59,762 nt of DNA from Corynebacterium sp. (lineage in GTDB: Bacteria; Actinomycetota; Actinomycetes; Mycobacteriales; Mycobacteriaceae): assembly GCF_030535495.1 (NCBI RefSeq), contig NZ_JAUNRW010000003.1:1-59762 (forward strand), written 5' to 3'. The notes beneath the pieces were generated by a model that was given only the letters and a program-made list of their open reading frames with translations, searched no databases and was not told the origin of the DNA. Position 1 is the stretch's first letter. Each line of letters starts with the position of its first letter. The position numbers were made by a program, and so were the translations under genes. Below, one piece after another: positions 9,013 to 22,480 of this stretch.

Positions 9013-9102
9013 TTAAGCCTGGATGGAGTGGCTCATCTGGTTGGCGATCATGAAGATGAGGCCAAGGATGTCGGTGACGAGGTCTGCGGCCATGCTCAGC
9101 AT
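9013..9102 (-). CDS. 29-residue amphipathic peptide of unknown function
   Basis: ATG at 9102, TAA at 9015-9013, 29 codons. AAGGAG lies 6 nt upstream of the ATG, one of the best ribosome binding sites in the window, and the gene is followed by a strong terminator, so translation is very likely. The peptide begins MLSMAADLVTDILGLIFMIA and ends in a polar NQMSHSIQA tail. It would form one helix with Asp7, Thr10 and Asp11 on one side and hydrophobic residues on the other; no signal peptide. Size and composition recall the signal-less corynebacterial mycomembrane peptides PorA, PorH and ProtX; Ser3, Ser24 and Ser26 could be acylated as Ser is in those proteins. The identity of function is inference. 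It lies 78 nt downstream of accD3, in the same direction. Confidence 0.75.
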   Translation of the reverse strand: MLSMAADLVTDILGLIFMIANQMSHSIQA

Positions 9103-9156
9103 AGGGATCTCCTTCAGACAGTTGATGGGCAGTGACAACAACTACATCGTCTCACA

Positions 9157-9172
9157 GTAACCGATTCGTTAC
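9157..9172. promoter_or_regulatory. GTAAC-N6-GTTAC inverted repeat upstream of the 29-aa gene
   Basis: GTAACCGATTCGTTAC holds two inverted GTAAC half-sites; read on the minus strand it begins GTAACGAA. The same GTAACGAA octamer occurs twice upstream of the mycoloyltransferase gene at 21302-22318. GTAAC-type boxes are typical of MtrA, the actinobacterial envelope-stress regulator, so shared control is a reasonable guess. Confidence 0.4.
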
Positions 9173-9180
9173 ATAAAGAT

Positions 9181-10743
9181 CTACATCGGCATGATCGTGT
9201 GCTTCTTCGGCAGGTCCACCTCGACCTTGGTCGCCATCTGCCGCACCGCCTGCCGCAGCGCCAGGCGGGTCTGGCTCGGCTGGATCATCGCGTCGAGGTA
9301 ACCGCGCTCAGCGGCCACATACGGGCTGGTCATGTTCTCGTCGTAGAAGTCCATGAAGATCTTCTTCAGGTAGTCACGCTGCTCCGGCGGGGCCGCCGCG
9401 AGCTGCTTGCCCTGGATCATCACCACCGCCGCCGCGGAACCCATGACGGCGATCTGCGCGGTCGGCCACGCCAGGTTGATGTCACCGGTGAGGTTCTTCG
9501 AGCCCATGACGGCGTAGGCGCCGCCGTAGGCCTTGCGGACGATGAGCGTGATCTTCGGGACAGTCGCCTCCACCAGGGCGAACGCCAGCTTGGCGCCGCG
9601 GTGGATGAGTCCGGCCTTCTCCTGCTCCACACCCGGCAGGTAACCGGGGGTGTCCACGATGAACACGAGCGGGATGTTGTAGGCGTCGCAGATACGGATG
9701 AAACGCGCCCCCTTGTCCGCTGCATCGGCGTCAATGCAGCCGGCGAAGTGCATCGGGTTGTTGGCCACGAAGCCGACGGCGCGGCCGTCGATACGCCCGA
9801 AGGCGGTGATGAGATTCGGGGCGTAGTTGGCCTGGATCTCCACCAGATTGTCGTCGTCGCCGAGCAGGGGCAGCAGATCGAGCATGTCATAACCGGCGTT
9901 GGAGTCGTCCGGCATGAACAGGTCGAGTTCCGGGGCCTGGGCGACCTCCTCGTCCGACGGGGCGCCGAAGACCGGGGCGGGATCATGGCAGGTCAGCGGC
10001 AGGTGATCGAGCAGATCTCGGACGAAGTCGAAGGCCTCCTCCTCGCTGGGCAGGACGGCGGAGATGTTGCCGTTGAGCTCCTGCTGACGCGCACCACCCA
10101 GTTCCGCGGAGGTGACGTCCTCACCGGTGACCTCGCGGATGACGGCGGGGCCGGTGACATACATCTCGGTCTGTCCCTCGACGGCGATGACGAAGTCCGT
10201 CGTCACCGGGGCGTACACCGCGCCACCGGCGGACTTGCCCAGCATGATGGAGATCTGCGGGCTACGGCCCGACAGCGGCAGCTGGCGCCGCGAGATCTCC
10301 GAGTACATCGCCAGGGAGGTCACCGCATCCTGGATGCGGGCGCCACCGGAATCCTGAATGCCGATGATCGGGCAGCCGATCTTGATGGCCATCTCCATGA
10401 CCTCCACGACCTTGCGGCCGAAGGTCTCACCGACGGAACCGCCGTAGACGGTCTTGTCGTGGGCGTAGATGCACACCGGGCGGCCGTCGATACGCCCGTA
10501 CCCGGTGACCACACCGTCCGAGTAGACGGCATCCTCGACACCGGGGGTCTTGGCCAGGGCGCCGATCTCGACGAAGGAGCCGTCGTCGAGAAGCGCCGCG
10601 ATGCGCTCGCGCGGGGTCGTCTGCCCCGCCTCGTCACGCTTCGCACGCGCCCGCTCACTGCCCGGATCGCGGGCGCAGTCGAGCCGGGCCCGCAGATCAG
10701 CGAGTTTGTCGGCGGTGGTGGTGTCGGTGGACGTGTCAGTCAC
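9181..10743 (-). CDS. accD3: Acyl-CoA carboxylase beta (carboxyltransferase) subunit for mycolate synthesis
   Basis: 520 aa; biotin-dependent carboxyltransferase that, with a biotinylated alpha subunit encoded elsewhere, makes the 2-carboxyacyl chain used by Pks13. Crotonase-like N and C halves are evident: GGARIQDAVTSLAMYSEI and GKSAGGAVYAPVTTDF in the first half; FIVDTPGYLPGVEQE, RKAYGGAYAVMGSKNL and AQIAVMGSAAAV in the second. The C-terminus KKHTIMPM is typical for acyl-CoA carboxylases. GTG start at 10743, 3 nt after the pks13 stop, with GGAG in the pks13 C-terminus, so they are coupled. Equivalent to AccD4 of mycobacteria by position. Confidence 0.93.
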   Translation of the reverse strand: MTDTSTDTTTADKLADLRARLDCARDPGSERARAKRDEAGQTTPRERIAALLDDGSFVEIGALAKTPGVEDAVYSDGVVTGYGRIDGRPVCIYAHDKTVYGGSVGETFGRKVVEVMEMAIKIGCPIIGIQDSGGARIQDAVTSLAMYSEISRRQLPLSGRSPQISIMLGKSAGGAVYAPVTTDFVIAVEGQTEMYVTGPAVIREVTGEDVTSAELGGARQQELNGNISAVLPSEEEAFDFVRDLLDHLPLTCHDPAPVFGAPSDEEVAQAPELDLFMPDDSNAGYDMLDLLPLLGDDDNLVEIQANYAPNLITAFGRIDGRAVGFVANNPMHFAGCIDADAADKGARFIRICDAYNIPLVFIVDTPGYLPGVEQEKAGLIHRGAKLAFALVEATVPKITLIVRKAYGGAYAVMGSKNLTGDINLAWPTAQIAVMGSAAAVVMIQGKQLAAAPPEQRDYLKKIFMDFYDENMTSPYVAAERGYLDAMIQPSQTRLALRQAVRQMATKVEVDLPKKHTIMPM

Positions 10744-10746
10744 AGA

Positions 10747-15555
<4,809 letters not shown>

Positions 15556-15654
15556 TGGCACGGTCTTCCTTTTCCTGCTCTGGTCCAGCACCCACAATCA
15601 GTTCGGAACACTATCGACTGTGCGCACCCTGGCCGTTACTTTCTGCTGCTCGGA

Positions 15655-17526
15655 CTATCCGCGCTCGGCGAGATAGGACTTCTGGATCACCCGACGCGCG
15701 ATCTTGCCGGCGGAGGAACGCTGGATCTCATTCGGCCCGACGAAACGGATGTCGGCCGGGGTGACGCCATGAGCGGAGGTGACGGCTCCGCGGATCGTCT
15801 CCACGGCTGCGGCGTCACCGGATTCGTCGGCCTTGTCGTCGCGCTCGATGACGAGGACGAGCTGCTCGGTGGAGTCGGCGGCCCCCTCATCGGCGGTGAC
15901 GGAGAAGGCGGCGACGGAGTCGGGGCGGACATGCTCGGAGGCGTTCATGACCGTGAACTCGATGTCCTGCGGGTAGTGGTTGCGGCCCGCGATGACGATG
16001 AGGTCCTTGAGGCGACCGGTGATGTAGGTCTCGCCCTCGACGATGGCGCCGAGGTCGCCGGTGGCCAGCCAGCCGTCGTCCGGGGTGTCCGCGTCGACCC
16101 GGGACTCCGGCAGACGCTCGCCGAGAGTGTTGGCGAAGGTCTCGGCGGTCTCCTCCTCGCGGCCGAGGTAGCCGGCCGCCAGGTTGTCACCCTTGACCCA
16201 CAGCTCGCCGATCTGGCCGTCGGGCAGCTCGGCCCGGGTCTCCGGGTCGACGATGGTGAGGTTCTGCGGCTTGACCACCTGGCCGTTGGAGGCGAAGGCG
16301 ACGGCCAGCTCGGAGCCCTTCTCCACGAACTCGACGACACCCTCGGCGAGCTTCTCACGGTTGAAGTAGGAGATGACCGGGCGGTCCTTGGTCTGCGGGG
16401 TGGTCACCAGCAGGGAGGCCTCGGCCAGGCCGTAGGAGGGGCGCAGGACGTTGGTCTCCAGGCCATGATCGGCGAAGGCCTCCTTGAAGGAGTCGAGGGC
16501 CTTCTCGGTGATCGGCTCGGAACCGATGATGATGCCGTCCAGGGCGGACAGGTCGAGAGTCTCGCCGTCCTGCGGCTTGCCGTAGCGGGCGGCCAGCTCC
16601 AGCGCGAAGTTCGGGATGACGGTGTAGACGGAGACACCCTCATCGGAGTCGCGGCGGTTGAGCTGATCGACCCAGCGCTTCGGCTGCTGGATGAAGTCCC
16701 GCGGCGCCATGATCTCGTTCGGCAGACCCAGGATGGTGACGAAGAGGGCGAGGATGATGCCCATGTCGTGGTGCAGCGGCAGCCAGGAGACCAGACGCAG
16801 CGGCATGCGCAGGCGGGCGGCGGTGAAGATCTGCAGCACGTTGGTGAGGATCGAGCGGTTGGTCAGCTGCACGCCGGCCGGGACACGGGTGGACCCGGAG
16901 GTGTACTGCAGGAAGGCGGGCTGATCGACCGGCATCGTCGACATGGACGCCATGAGCTGCTGGCCCTGCAGCGTCATCATCGGGTTCATGTAGGAGGACG
17001 CGAGGGTGTCGGGCAGGGAATCCACGGACAGGATGCGGGGACGCTCGCGGGAGGGGATCTCCGCGAAGTGCTCACGCACGGCGGCGGCGGAACCGGAGTT
17101 GGTGAGCACGAAGGAGGGCTGGCAGTCGGCGAAGACGGCCTTGAGGTGATCCGCGTGACCCGGCTCGGAGGGGTCATAGAGCGGCACCGGGGTCATGCCG
17201 GCGTACAGCGCCCCGGCGAAGCCGAAGATGTACTCCGGGGAGTTGTTGGCCAGGATCGCGACGCGGTCGCCGATCTTGCCCACCTGCTGCAGGCGTGCGG
17301 CGACGGCCTTGATGCGGGTGTTGATCTCGGTACGGGTGTAATCGACCGGAGTTCCCTCGCGGGATTCGGAGAAGTCCCAGAAGCGCAGGCACTGTCGTTC
17401 GCCGCCACCGAGCTGGAGGTCACCCTGGTACATGAGCTCGGCCAGACCCGCGAGGGTCAGCTGAGGTGCCAGGACGATCTCGCCCTTGTCGTTGAAGAAC
17501 TGGCTCATCGCCGCTTGCAGGTCCAT
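15655..17526 (-). CDS. fadD32: Long-chain fatty acid-AMP ligase FadD32
   Basis: 623 aa; activates the long acyl chain as an adenylate and loads it on the N-terminal ACP of Pks13. The adenylation core motif reads LQYTSGSTRVPAGV (about 221-234), followed by SWLPLHHDMGI, and later WLATGDLG and GRNHYPQDIE, all typical of fatty acyl-AMP ligases. The start MDLQAAMSQFF at 17526 has AGGAG 5 nt upstream. The gap to pks13 is about 100 nt, without a hairpin, so they may form one operon. Confidence 0.96.
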   Translation of the reverse strand: MDLQAAMSQFFNDKGEIVLAPQLTLAGLAELMYQGDLQLGGGERQCLRFWDFSESREGTPVDYTRTEINTRIKAVAARLQQVGKIGDRVAILANNSPEYIFGFAGALYAGMTPVPLYDPSEPGHADHLKAVFADCQPSFVLTNSGSAAAVREHFAEIPSRERPRILSVDSLPDTLASSYMNPMMTLQGQQLMASMSTMPVDQPAFLQYTSGSTRVPAGVQLTNRSILTNVLQIFTAARLRMPLRLVSWLPLHHDMGIILALFVTILGLPNEIMAPRDFIQQPKRWVDQLNRRDSDEGVSVYTVIPNFALELAARYGKPQDGETLDLSALDGIIIGSEPITEKALDSFKEAFADHGLETNVLRPSYGLAEASLLVTTPQTKDRPVISYFNREKLAEGVVEFVEKGSELAVAFASNGQVVKPQNLTIVDPETRAELPDGQIGELWVKGDNLAAGYLGREEETAETFANTLGERLPESRVDADTPDDGWLATGDLGAIVEGETYITGRLKDLIVIAGRNHYPQDIEFTVMNASEHVRPDSVAAFSVTADEGAADSTEQLVLVIERDDKADESGDAAAVETIRGAVTSAHGVTPADIRFVGPNEIQRSSAGKIARRVIQKSYLAERG

Positions 17527-17671
17527 TTTTCTCCTCGTGGTCTACCCGTGGATGGAGTGTCCAGGGATGAAAGATCGTTCCGGCTAATCTCTTTGTGCCA
17601 ACCTAACAGAGCAGGCACACGTCTAGTTAGTCCCGGTTTGTGATGGTTCCGTTACCGAACAGAGTACCCGG
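17527..17671 (-). promoter_or_regulatory. fadD32 upstream region
   Basis: About 145 bases containing the fadD32 ribosome binding site (AGGAG) and presumably the promoter of the fadD32-pks13-accD3 unit. An imperfect palindrome GTTCCGTTACCGAAC near 17647-17661 holds a GTTAC half-site. I cannot place a convincing -35/-10 pair. Confidence 0.4.
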
Positions 17672-17692
17672 GTGCCCCTGCCATCGGGGCAC
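17672..17692 (-). terminator. Hairpin after the cutinase-like gene
   Basis: GTGCCCC (17672-17678) pairs with GGGGCAC (17686-17692) around a 7-nt loop, 4 nt past the stop codon. There is no T-run, so termination would be weak or Rho-assisted. Confidence 0.5.
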
Positions 17693-17696
17693 AGGA

Positions 17697-18605
17697 TCAT
17701 CTGTTGATGAGGTCAGTGGCCCATTCGACGAGCCAGGCGTTGGTGGTTGTCCCGGGGATGACGTTCGGGTTGGTGGCGTACTGTGCGTGCACCCCGTTGG
17801 CGGCGGCGAGCTCGTGCGCCCTCTCGATCGCATTGCCGATCTGCCGGGGGGCGTCACAGATGCTGTCGTTGGGGGCGCAGATGTCCCACACCCGGTCCTG
17901 GAGCTCCCCGAAGCCACCGACGCGCGGGCCGCGCATGGTGGCCCCCGGCACGATCGGCTGGACGAGCAGGTTGAGGGGCTGGAGTGCCACCTCGGCACCG
18001 ACACCGGCGACCTGGGTGCCGGGAACCTGGCCCACACCAGGTTCCCTGCGGCCGTCCGCGACCAGGGCGACACCCCTGATGCGGTCGGCCGGCACCACTC
18101 CGCTGCCCTGGCCGATCTGGTGGGCGACGTCCCCGAGAATCACCGCGCCCTGCGAGAACCCCGCGAGGATGAAATCGGTGTACGGGCACTCGTCGTGCAT
18201 GGTGACCAGTTCGGTCTCCAGGACGCTCTGGCCCTCCTGGCGCGAATCGTCATAGCTCATCTCGTGCTGCGCCTGGACGGAGCGGAACTGCGCCGTGTAC
18301 GGCAGGGTCCACACCTTGACGTCCTCGGCGGGGTAGCGCTCCTGGAGCGGACGCGTGACCGAGAGCATGAAGCTCCACTCGTTCGCGGTCGGATGGATCG
18401 GATCATCACCGGCCGCCGATTCCCAGGTACCCGGTGCCGAGATGACCTCGACATCAGGACACCACTCGGGCTGGAGGAGTTCGGTCGGTTCGGGAACACC
18501 CGGCGGCAGCGGCACGTCCTCGCCGGACTGGAGGAACCGGAAGGTTCCCACGCCGACGAGGAGGACCAGGACGAGGACCGCCAGGATGGTGAGGATCTTG
18601 CGCAT
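17697..18605 (-). CDS. Cutinase-family envelope hydrolase (CulP6/Rv3802-like)
   Basis: 302 aa with a single N-terminal hydrophobic anchor (about 4-20) and an exported alpha/beta-hydrolase domain. Nucleophile Ser151 lies in the cutinase motif GFSQG; paired cysteines (Cys49, Cys140 and a later Cys pair near CAPNDSICD) fit cutinase disulphides, and the acid Asp lies near that second pair, with His in the AAANGVHAQY region. The mycobacterial orthologue at the same place in the cluster is an essential phospholipase/thioesterase involved in mycolate metabolism. Same-direction neighbour of the lipoprotein gene (9-nt gap). Confidence 0.88.
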   Translation of the reverse strand: MRKILTILAVLVLVLLVGVGTFRFLQSGEDVPLPPGVPEPTELLQPEWCPDVEVISAPGTWESAAGDDPIHPTANEWSFMLSVTRPLQERYPAEDVKVWTLPYTAQFRSVQAQHEMSYDDSRQEGQSVLETELVTMHDECPYTDFILAGFSQGAVILGDVAHQIGQGSGVVPADRIRGVALVADGRREPGVGQVPGTQVAGVGAEVALQPLNLLVQPIVPGATMRGPRVGGFGELQDRVWDICAPNDSICDAPRQIGNAIERAHELAAANGVHAQYATNPNVIPGTTTNAWLVEWATDLINR

Positions 18606-18614
18606 GGGGGGAGA

Positions 18615-19112
18615 CTAACAGTAGGAGTCGGTGGCAGCGGTCTCGATGATCTCGACCACGTCCTCGACAGGCTTGTCCGTGCGGCCCTGCTCGATGAGCT
18701 GGCCGGCGACGGCGGGCAGGGTGGAGCGGTTGAGGTCGCTGTCTCCTCCATCACAGACGGTGGAGGCGGTGCCGATGAGCTGATCCTCGACGCCGTCGAC
18801 GTCGATCTCCGCGTCACTGATGGCACCGAGGTAGCGGACATCCTCCGGGGTCCGCGGGAAGGCGGCCTCCGGAACCTCATCGACTTCCCGCGCCGCCTGA
18901 TCCTGCGGCTGCGGCTCGGCCGGGCGGGGCCGGTCGACCGTCTCTGGCTCCTCTTCCGGGGTGGTGGACTCGGTGGTGCTCTTCTTCGGGGCACGCTCGA
19001 GCGGAGCGACGGAGGTCGGCGACGAGGCGTCGTCCTCCACCGTGGCGTCCCCGCAGGCGGTGAGCGAGAGAGCACCGACGAGTGCGACAGCAATGAGTCC
19101 GAACCGGCGCAC
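18615..19112 (-). CDS. DUF732-like lipoprotein
   Basis: 165 aa with a lipoprotein signal peptide ending LSLTAC; Cys20 would be lipidated. A Pro/Glu/Thr-rich linker (about 25-80) is followed by a small domain with YLGAIS and two late cysteines, as in DUF732 proteins of actinobacteria. Function unknown. The GTG start overlaps the last base of the cop1 stop (TAGTG), so translation is coupled to the mycoloyltransferase; a role at the outer face of the membrane near mycolate transfer is likely by context. Confidence 0.8.
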   Translation of the reverse strand: MRRFGLIAVALVGALSLTACGDATVEDDASSPTSVAPLERAPKKSTTESTTPEEEPETVDRPRPAEPQPQDQAAREVDEVPEAAFPRTPEDVRYLGAISDAEIDVDGVEDQLIGTASTVCDGGDSDLNRSTLPAVAGQLIEQGRTDKPVEDVVEIIETAATDSYC

Positions 19113-21040
19113 TAGCTGGTCCTCTCCTGAATGATGCCGTTGACCTGGCGGATGGTGCCGTTGCGGAACTCGACGACCTCACCACCGGCCGGGATGTTGG
19201 CGTGATCGGCGGTCGGGTACCCGAACTTGCCCTGCTCATATCCCTGGGAACCCCAGTGGCTGAAGATCGCACCGTACTTGATGTAGTGCGCCCCGGTGTC
19301 CGCGGACCAGTAGATGTTGCCGTTGTCGAACTCCTGGAAGGCGCCGCCCCGGATGGCCCGCTCACTGCCCTTGGGGAAGCCGAGTTCGGAGTTGACGGTG
19401 TCCAGCTCCCGGTACTTGTCGCCGATGGCACTGTGGACGATGCGTGCCTCGCCCGCGGCGTTGGTGGCGATGACACCCTTCTCGAATTCCTGCACCTGGC
19501 CGCCGTTGACGTCCTTCGGCTCGGAGGTCGGGTAGCCGAGGGAGCCGCGCTCCCAGTTGTCCGCACCCCAGACCGCCATGGTGGCGGCGGGCACCTCGAA
19601 GGCACCGGTGGCGGCGGTCCAGTAGATGGAGCCGTGCTCGAAGTGGACGAATCGGCCCTTGCCGTCCGGGGTGGCGGTCTCACCCGTGGTCGGGAAGCCG
19701 AGCCAGGAGGCGGGTCCGCCGATGTGGTGGTAGCGGGCGTTGATGCGTCCGTGCAGGGCGTGGGCACCGGTGTCCGGGGACCAGTAGGCGACACCGTTGC
19801 GGAAGTCCTGGCGCATGCCGTCCTCGACGGGGTACTCGTTGTTGACGCAGGAACCGATGACGCCGGACTTGGTGGCCTCGGCGATGGCACCGACCGGGGC
19901 GCAGTCGGGGCCGCGGTCATCGGCCGACAGGCCCATGGCGTTGGCCATGTGCGGCCAGGCCTGGGTCATCTCGAACTGCCAGTAGGGCCAGGAGTGGACG
20001 CCGGAGGGACGGAAGTGGACGATCGGCTGGACACCCTCGGCGCGGGCGTGGCGCACGAAGGTCTCGGAGGACATGCGGGAGATCACCTCGAGGCCCACAC
20101 CGGCGAGGTTGGCGGGGTTGGTGGCCACGGAGTCGGACTGGCCGTAGTCGTCGCGGCCGGAACCGGCGGAGACGTAGACCTTCATGTCCTTGAGGGCACC
20201 GATACCGGTCTTGGGGTCGTGGTTGATCCAGTCCTGGCTGCCGGGCTGGCCCCACATCCGGGTGCCGTCGTAACCGCCGGCGTCACGCTGGGCGGCGAGG
20301 ATGGCCCGCGGCATGCCGGTGGAGGTGGTGTCGAGGTAACCGGAGAAGGAACCGACGAAGTCGAAGAAGTGCGGGTTGCGCTGCGCGAGGTTCATGGCGG
20401 CGGTGCCACCCATGGACAGTCCGACGATGGAGCGGTCCCGGTTGGAACGGAAGCCCTGATCCAGGATGGGGATCAGTTCGTCCATGAGGAAGGACTCCCA
20501 CTTGTAGTGCTTACCGTTGTCGGGCTGCTGCCAGTCCGAGTAGAAGGAGGACTCGCCGCCGATCGGCAGAATGACGTTGACGTTCTTGTCGGCGTAGAAC
20601 TGCTCGATGTTGGTTTCGATGGTCCAGCCGGAGTCGTCGTCGCGGGCGCGCAGACCGTCGAGGGCCCACACCTCGGCGAAGGTGCGCTCCGGGGAGGAGT
20701 GCCAGTCTCGGGCGAGCAGGAGCTGCACCTGGATGAGTTCCTGCGGCATGGCGGCGGAACGGATGAACAGCGCGACGCGGCGGTTGGTGATCCACTCCAT
20801 GCGTTCCACCTCGACGCCGTCCGGGAGGTTGTCGATGTCCGGGTACTCCGTGCGGATCGGCTCGCGCTGCGGAGGGTCCGTCGGGCGGATGGAATCAGAC
20901 AGGTCACTGCTGCCGGGCAGGGAGCTCTGGGCCTGGGCCGTCGGAGCCAGGGTGACGCCGAGGGCCAGGGTGGTCGGTACGACGACAGCGGCGAGCCAGG
21001 GGCGCCGGCGCTGCGGGGAACGGGATGCGGTGTCGCGCAT
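19112..21040 (-). CDS. cop1: Trehalose corynomycoloyltransferase PS1/Cop1 with LGFP repeats
   Basis: 642 aa, secreted (signal peptide about 1-37, ending AQAQ). The antigen-85-type domain (about 75-370) transfers mycolate between trehalose monomycolates or to arabinogalactan; nucleophile Ser209 in GLSMGG, catalytic His in GVHSWPYW. The C-terminal part carries four LGFP-type repeats ([36 protein letters not shown]), thought to bind the wall. This matches the PS1/Cop1 type of corynebacteria. AAGGA lies 11 nt before the ATG. First gene of the cop1-lipoprotein-cutinase unit. Confidence 0.95.
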   Translation of the reverse strand: MRDTASRSPQRRRPWLAAVVVPTTLALGVTLAPTAQAQSSLPGSSDLSDSIRPTDPPQREPIRTEYPDIDNLPDGVEVERMEWITNRRVALFIRSAAMPQELIQVQLLLARDWHSSPERTFAEVWALDGLRARDDDSGWTIETNIEQFYADKNVNVILPIGGESSFYSDWQQPDNGKHYKWESFLMDELIPILDQGFRSNRDRSIVGLSMGGTAAMNLAQRNPHFFDFVGSFSGYLDTTSTGMPRAILAAQRDAGGYDGTRMWGQPGSQDWINHDPKTGIGALKDMKVYVSAGSGRDDYGQSDSVATNPANLAGVGLEVISRMSSETFVRHARAEGVQPIVHFRPSGVHSWPYWQFEMTQAWPHMANAMGLSADDRGPDCAPVGAIAEATKSGVIGSCVNNEYPVEDGMRQDFRNGVAYWSPDTGAHALHGRINARYHHIGGPASWLGFPTTGETATPDGKGRFVHFEHGSIYWTAATGAFEVPAATMAVWGADNWERGSLGYPTSEPKDVNGGQVQEFEKGVIATNAAGEARIVHSAIGDKYRELDTVNSELGFPKGSERAIRGGAFQEFDNGNIYWSADTGAHYIKYGAIFSHWGSQGYEQGKFGYPTADHANIPAGGEVVEFRNGTIRQVNGIIQERTS

Positions 21041-21260
21041 GGTGTGGGTCCTTGTGGGTTCGCGGTCGTGTGCCCCGGCGTGGCTCGGGTCCGGGTGGTG
21101 CCCGGGGGTTCCCCTCCCCCGGGATGCGCGTGTCGACGCCCACCCGTTCCCGACGTCGTACGCCGGTGCATGTCTGTTCAGTTGTTCTCGCCGTGGGGCG
21201 TGCTCAAGTTTAAGTAGAACTTGAGACTTTATCGTAGGGCGCGCCGAGAAAAAGTGCGAA
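21041..21260 (-). promoter_or_regulatory. cop1 upstream region
   Basis: A 220-bp gap holding the cop1 promoter and leader. It includes an AT-rich patch (21204-21235) followed by GC-rich sequence toward cop1. I see no small ORF with a good ribosome binding site and no clear operator here. Confidence 0.4.
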
Positions 21261-21286
21261 ACCCCGGAAGGAGATCCTTCCGGGGT
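21261..21286 (-). terminator. Intrinsic terminator of the second mycoloyltransferase gene
   Basis: Perfect 12-bp stem ACCCCGGAAGGA (21261-21272) with TCCTTCCGGGGT (21275-21286). On the minus strand it is followed by GCACTTTTTC, a good U-tract. It insulates cop1 from the upstream gene. Confidence 0.88.
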
Positions 21287-21301
21287 GTCGGTGCCAGGTG
21301 G

Positions 21302-22318
21302 TTACCAGGCGTTCATGACGTCGAGGACGCGCGGCTTGGTCTTGTGCAGCTGGTCCCCGAACTGGGTCCAGTTGTGGATGCCGGTCGCCGGGTAGTCGGC
21401 GGTGACGTTGAGACCGGAGGCGCGGGCCTTGCCCTCCCACAGGTGGGTGGACACGCGGGCCAGCATCTCCAGCGGAGCGCCGGACAGCTGCAGGTTCACC
21501 GGGTAACCGGCGTCCTGCGGACCCGGGATACCGGTGGCGGCGGAGATGTAGACGTCCTTGCCGCGCAGGCCCTCCATGTTGAGGAAGGGGTCGTTCTCGA
21601 AACGACGCGGGCTGATGACGCTGCCGTACATCGCGTTGATGTTGAAGCCGCCGGCGTCGAGAAGCGCGACACGCATGAGGGTCTGCATGCCCGGCATGGT
21701 CTGGGTGAGGTAGCCCGACCAGGACATGGCCTGACGGAACTGGCCCGGGTGCTTGGCGGCCAGGTTGAGGGCCGCGGTGCCACCCATGGACAGACCGGCG
21801 ATGGAGTTGTTGTCCGGCGCCACACCGAAGTGCTGCTGCAGGTACGCCGGGAGCTCAGAGGTGAGGAAGGTCTCCCACTGGTAGGTGACCGGGTTGTTCA
21901 GGTCATAGGTGGCCGGGTTGTCCCAGTCCGCGTAGAAGGAGGCGGCGCCACCGACGGGCATCACGAGGGTGATGTTGGAGTCGGCGTAGAGGGCCGGGGC
22001 GTTGACGTCCACGGTCCAGGCGTTGGCGTTGTTGGTGGCCCGCAGACCATCGAGCAGGTAGAAGCCTGCGTTGCCGCCCCGGCCGGCCGGCTGGATCTGA
22101 ACGGTGACGTCGGCGCCGGTGGAGGCGGACCAGACGTTACAGCGCTGGACCCAGTGGGCGACGGGATCCCAGGAACAACCCGGGCGCAGCCAGCCACGGT
22201 GGTTGGCACTGGCTTCGCCGGCACCACCGACGACCATGATGGCCAGGGCGGTGGCGATCGCGGTGACCAGCACAACGATCTTCCGGCTCACGCTGCGGGC
22301 TCCGGTGATGACGGACAT
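21302..22318 (-). CDS. cmt2: Antigen 85-type mycoloyltransferase
   Basis: 338 aa with a signal peptide (about 12-38, SANH cleavage region). Compact antigen-85 fold without LGFP repeats: Ser177 in GLSMGG and His in TGIHNWTQF near the C-terminus; the acid residue lies in the ISAATGIPG region. Cys48 and Cys60 could form a disulphide. Transfers mycolate to trehalose monomycolate or arabinogalactan in the wall. GAGGAG lies 5 nt before the ATG. Paralogous to and just upstream of cop1, with its own terminator, so transcribed separately. The number in the cmt series is assigned by position. Confidence 0.92.
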   Translation of the reverse strand: MSVITGARSVSRKIVVLVTAIATALAIMVVGGAGEASANHRGWLRPGCSWDPVAHWVQRCNVWSASTGADVTVQIQPAGRGGNAGFYLLDGLRATNNANAWTVDVNAPALYADSNITLVMPVGGAASFYADWDNPATYDLNNPVTYQWETFLTSELPAYLQQHFGVAPDNNSIAGLSMGGTAALNLAAKHPGQFRQAMSWSGYLTQTMPGMQTLMRVALLDAGGFNINAMYGSVISPRRFENDPFLNMEGLRGKDVYISAATGIPGPQDAGYPVNLQLSGAPLEMLARVSTHLWEGKARASGLNVTADYPATGIHNWTQFGDQLHKTKPRVLDVMNAW

Positions 22319-22480
22319 AATTCTCCTCGGCTTGGCGTACTTCTACGGGACTATCGACCGCGCCCGCCAGTTCGTTACCAACCGCGCGTTCGTGCAACAG
22401 CATCCCTGCTCGTGTCACTCTAGAGCACAGAGTAACTAAAAGCTCATCACTTCGTTACCTGTCCGTGATTTTACTTGTGT
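22319..22480 (-). promoter_or_regulatory. Promoter region of the second mycoloyltransferase with repeated GTAACGAA boxes
   Basis: On the minus strand GTAACGAA occurs at 22378-22371 and again at 22458-22451, 80 bp apart and in the same orientation, with a third GTTAC-type half-site (near 22433) between. GAGGAG precedes the start. The boxes match the one upstream of the 29-aa gene and resemble MtrA half-sites. Confidence 0.45.
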
